Shown here: piece after piece, positions 63,021 to 64,000 of the stretch
Layout of the letters: every line of letters starts with the position of its first letter
How positions within the stretch are numbered: position 1 is the first letter of the stretch
Notes under the pieces: model-generated
The model's input: the letters and a program-made list of their open reading frames with translations, nothing else
Database searches by the model: none
Told to the model about the DNA's origin: nothing
Assembly: GCA_022573715.1 (NCBI GenBank)
Contig: JACZTL010000002.1
Location: forward strand, 62,001 to 126,000
DNA from: Bacteroidota bacterium
Lineage (GTDB): Bacteria; Bacteroidota; Ignavibacteria; Ignavibacteriales; Ignavibacteriaceae
Direction: 5' to 3'
Length of the DNA stretch: 64,000 bases
Translations under genes and position numbers: made by a program

Positions 63021-64000
63021 ATGACATCAAAATTGAAAGGGAAACACTTCCTTACTTGTGATGACTGGTCGAATCAAGAGTTAGATACAGTTTTTAACAC
63101 AGCATTAGATTTAAAAGAAAAATTTGCAAACGAAATACCAACAAGATATTTACGCGACAAAACGTTATTCATGATATTTTTTGAACAGTCCACGCGTACT
63201 AGAAATTCTATGGAAGCCGGGATGACTCAATTAGGGGGACACGCTCACGATCTTACTTCAGATAAAATGCAGCTTTCCCACGGTGAAACTCCAAAAGATA
63301 CTGCGATCATTCTTTCAAGAATGGGACATGGTATAGCATCAAGAAATTGTTTTTACACTATCGGAAATGGATATCTAAAAGAAATGGCAAAGTATTCTAC
63401 TAAACCTGTTATGTCGCTTCAAGATGATATTTACCATCCCTTTCAAGGGCTGGCAGATTTAATGACAATTTTTGAGTATTTCGGAAAAAATACTAAAGGT
63501 TTAAAAGTAACTGTTTCGTGGGCATATGCAGATACACATTCTAAGCCATTATCAGTACCTCAAACACAGATACTACTTTTTCCGCGTTACGGAATAGACG
63601 TTACCGTAGCTCACCCAAAAGAATTTCCGTTAAGCAAAAATATTGTGGATAAAGCACTAAAGAATGCCGAAGATGGCGGTGGTAGTTTAAAGTTTACAAA
63701 TAATATGGAAGAAGCTTTTGAAGGTGCACAGATTGTTATTCCTAAAAATTGGGGCGGATTCGGTTATTATGATGCTAATGAATATCTTCAAAACGAAGAA
63801 GAAAGTAAAAAAGAAATGAAAGCAAATTTAGAAAAATATAGGAATTGGATTTGCGATGAGAACAAAATTAAACTTGCAGATAAAAATGTAAAACTTATGC
63901 ATGCTTTACCCGCTGACAGAGGACACGAAGTGACCGATGAAATTTTAGATAATCCTGATATTTCAATTGTCTTTGATGAGGCTGAAAACAGACTGCATAC
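63021..64000 (+). CDS. ygeW: YgeW-type carbamoyltransferase, C-terminus off the window
   Basis: About 326 residues are visible. The carbamoyl-phosphate loop FFEQSTRTRNSMEAGM, the HPFQGLADLMTIFEYFG motif and HALPADRGHEVTDEIL correspond to STRTR, HPxQ and HCLPA of ornithine/aspartate carbamoyltransferases. Long insertions (GDxSW-like VTVSWAYADTHSKPLSVPQTQILLFPRYG) are like the knotted YgeW enzymes rather than ArgF. YgeW may run in reverse, giving carbamoyl phosphate for ATP from a ureido compound. The ATG at 63021 follows a GAGG-containing leader. The last residues are cut by the window edge. Confidence 0.85.
   Translation, partial: MTSKLKGKHFLTCDDWSNQELDTVFNTALDLKEKFANEIPTRYLRDKTLFMIFFEQSTRTRNSMEAGMTQLGGHAHDLTSDKMQLSHGETPKDTAIILSRMGHGIASRNCFYTIGNGYLKEMAKYSTKPVMSLQDDIYHPFQGLADLMTIFEYFGKNTKGLKVTVSWAYADTHSKPLSVPQTQILLFPRYGIDVTVAHPKEFPLSKNIVDKALKNAEDGGGSLKFTNNMEEAFEGAQIVIPKNWGGFGYYDANEYLQNEEESKKEMKANLEKYRNWICDENKIKLADKNVKLMHALPADRGHEVTDEILDNPDISIVFDEAENRLH

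Overview
The window looks like a piece of a low-GC chromosome from the Bacteroidota/Chlorobiota side of the tree, most likely an Ignavibacteria-type organism. This is inferred from a C-terminal Por/type IX secretion sorting domain of the PNPFNPST type, a carboxypeptidase-regulatory-like plus DUF5686 outer membrane protein, a UpxY-like NusG paralogue, a TonB-dependent receptor and M49 and LolA-like envelope proteins, all in AT-rich DNA. No rRNA or other species-level marker is present, so the placement is tentative.

Layout. 0-9 kb: a truncated response regulator, tRNA-Lys(TTT), a soluble histidine kinase with a degenerate receiver, UDP-glucose dehydrogenase with a NusG paralogue, a YhaM-like HD protein, a sirtuin, MarR, ribose-5-phosphate isomerase B, transaldolase, an AhpD-like protein and an NrtS-like membrane protein. 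9-20 kb: YchF, lipoproteins including an M49 peptidase, a HAD phosphatase, a porin that may start at AUC, a LolA-like protein, a saccharopine-dehydrogenase-like enzyme and a DUF5686 protein. 20-25.1 kb: a foreign-looking island with three translationally coupled minus-strand genes (GT32-like glycosyltransferase, a GT25/sulfotransferase-like/GH16 fusion, a NodU-type carbamoyltransferase), flanked by two attC-like palindromes in inverted orientation. 25-43 kb: core genes (radA, alaS, sigma/anti-sigma, arginase, SpoIID) and a tight glycosyltransferase/TonB receptor/glycosyltransferase/HIT-type phosphorylase operon. 43-46 kb: a second foreign patch with a secreted trypsin-like protease carrying a sorting domain, a perfect 35-bp inverted repeat, several short-loop hairpins and a REP-associated tyrosine transposase. 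46-48 kb: TauE/SafE permease and Mut7-C RNase genes.

48-64 kb is a catabolic cluster. PreT/PreA reduce uracil or thymine, dihydropyrimidinase opens the ring, beta-ureidopropionase releases NH3 and CO2, a class III aminotransferase makes the semialdehyde, and an MmsA-type dehydrogenase makes acetyl- or propionyl-CoA. An NCS1 permease would import the base. The same cluster continues into XdhC, a YgeY-type M20 hydrolase and a YgeW-type carbamoyltransferase, which are hallmarks of anaerobic purine/urate catabolism in other bacteria. Two small mobile cassettes interrupt it: an S23-type four-helix-bundle gene framed by 25-bp inverted repeats, and a nucleotidyltransferase (MNT)/HEPN pair with paired operator-like sites, sitting between a truncated and an intact copy of a class V aminotransferase gene.

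The best candidates for something undescribed are the 20-25 kb glycan-modification island with its inverted attC-like ends, and the combined pyrimidine plus Yge-type cluster. All functions are read from sequence motifs without database searches.
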